A DNA stretch of 64,000 nucleotides from Cricetomys ansorgei (taxonomy: Eukaryota > Chordata > Mammalia > Rodentia > Nesomyidae), in contig JAMJFZ010000770.1 in NCBI GenBank assembly GCA_026225945.1, forward strand, positions 3,070,001 through 3,134,000. The letters run 5' to 3'. The notes under the pieces were generated by a model. It was not told the DNA's origin. It did not search any database and saw only the letters and a list, made by a program, of their open reading frames with translations. How positions within the stretch are numbered: the stretch's first letter is position 1; every line of letters starts with the position of its first letter. Both the position numbers and the translations under genes were made by a program. Shown in pieces: positions 62,900-64,000 of this stretch.

Positions 62900-64000
62900 G
62901 AAAACAGACTACCTCTCGCCCAGGGGCTTTGTTTTCTGAAGTATGTCAAACAAGCTGTAGTTATTTCATAATCAAAACAAAATCAGTTTAAAAACAAGAA
63001 TTGAGGCTACAATTAAGTTTTATAAACAGAGAGGCAAAACCAAGGAGGGGGAAGCAGTGTATTTTTTGTTTTTGTTTTCTTTTTCTTTGGAGCTTAGGCT
63101 GCGTTTGTGCATGAAATTAGTGTGTTTTGTTGTGTGAATGGTGTGTGTGTGTAGGCCCAAGTATCCACATGGGTCATGTTGGATACAGTGTCAGTCCGTA
63201 TCATCTTTTGGTATCATGGTGTCATCCTCCCTGAGTACAGGAGCTCTTAAGTCCCAGACCCCAGTGAAAATTCTGTTGTTTGGATTTCAGTTCCTTGGGG
63301 CACTGCTAGGGAGGGAGGAGGAGTCAGAGCTTACAAGGGTCTCCTGATGGTGGAGGAGACTCAGCATGTGAAGGGATCTGAGAGAGAGCTAGGCTCGGCT
63401 CTACCTGCGTTCCATGCTCCCTGGCTCAGCAGGCCCCATTTTTCCACGAGTATACCTCCTTTTCTGGTGAGAGAGGGCAACATGGACAGGAAAGTCCCTT
63501 CTGGGCTCTAGAAAACATCTACTATGGCAATTTGCCACTGAAGGTTTGGAGGTAGCCAATGACCTCTGACCTCAACCTGCATTCTGGAGCTTGAGTCAAG
63601 TTTAAGATAAGGTTACATGGGTGTTGTCCTGTCTTAAGCCCTGTGGTTTAGGACTCAAGGTGAAATGCTGAATTACTGTGGAGAGACTCCCTACCCCAGG
63701 TGGCCACGACGAGAGGGACCTGCCTTCCCAGGGTCCTTTAATTCTGGTGCTGAGCAGGAAGAAGAACTGATAGGCCCATTTTTCAGATGGGGAAAATAAG
63801 AGGCCCTGGGGTGAACATCTTCTGTCTGATGCTCACGTGGTCTGCTATAAAAATCTGTAAAGTATCTCTGCACAGGTAGCTATGATAACACCACAATATT
63901 TTCCTGCTGTTGGAGACAGGAGAGGAAACAGTGGGTGCCAAGACACAGTTGGAGAAGCCACAGGATACGCTTACCTAAGGCCAGAGAGAATCATAGTGCA

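Overview
The window is mammalian nuclear DNA from a muroid rodent (mouse, rat or a close relative). The evidence is many B1, B2 and B4 SINEs, L1 fragments and long (CA/TG)n microsatellites. The only gene I can support is the 3' two-thirds of Zmiz1 (Zimp10), on the minus strand. I recognised it by protein: the visible reading frame matches ZMIZ1, a PIAS-like MIZ/SP-RING transcriptional co-regulator, almost residue for residue as I remember that family. The species cannot be fixed from the sequence alone.

Layout, in plus-strand order. 1 to about 15,500: non-coding DNA downstream of the gene, full of SINE and L1 remnants, with no gene found. About 15,505-19,127: the long Zmiz1 3' UTR, with AATAAA signals at 15,522-15,527 and 15,671-15,676 and two Pumilio-type sites. 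19,128-44,662: eighteen coding exons (in transcription order 44,662 down to 19,128) separated by seventeen GT-AG introns. Their lengths sum to 2,918 nt, giving 971 complete codons plus a stop with every phase compatible. 44,663-64,000: part of one large upstream intron. The exons for roughly the first 94 residues (start codon and most of the TPR domain) were not found and presumably lie beyond 64,000.

Protein architecture in the visible part, numbering the first complete codon as 1: end of the N-terminal TPR region (1-48); a long Gly/Pro/Met/Asn/Gln-rich low-complexity region with an alanine tract (about 49-461); a conserved block before the finger (462-615); the MIZ/SP-RING zinc finger (about 640-714); a linker with a basic SKRFK motif; a Pro/His-rich region; and an acidic, leucine-rich C-terminal activation tail (937-971).

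I found no convincing undescribed system. The items most worth checking are candidate conserved regulatory blocks in the introns (41,085-41,190; 58,835-59,010; 61,390-61,575), the Pumilio sites and internal A-rich/CA tract in the 3' UTR, a 402-codon open frame around the penultimate coding exon, a template-strand G-quadruplex motif, and SINE insertions with intact target-site duplications.
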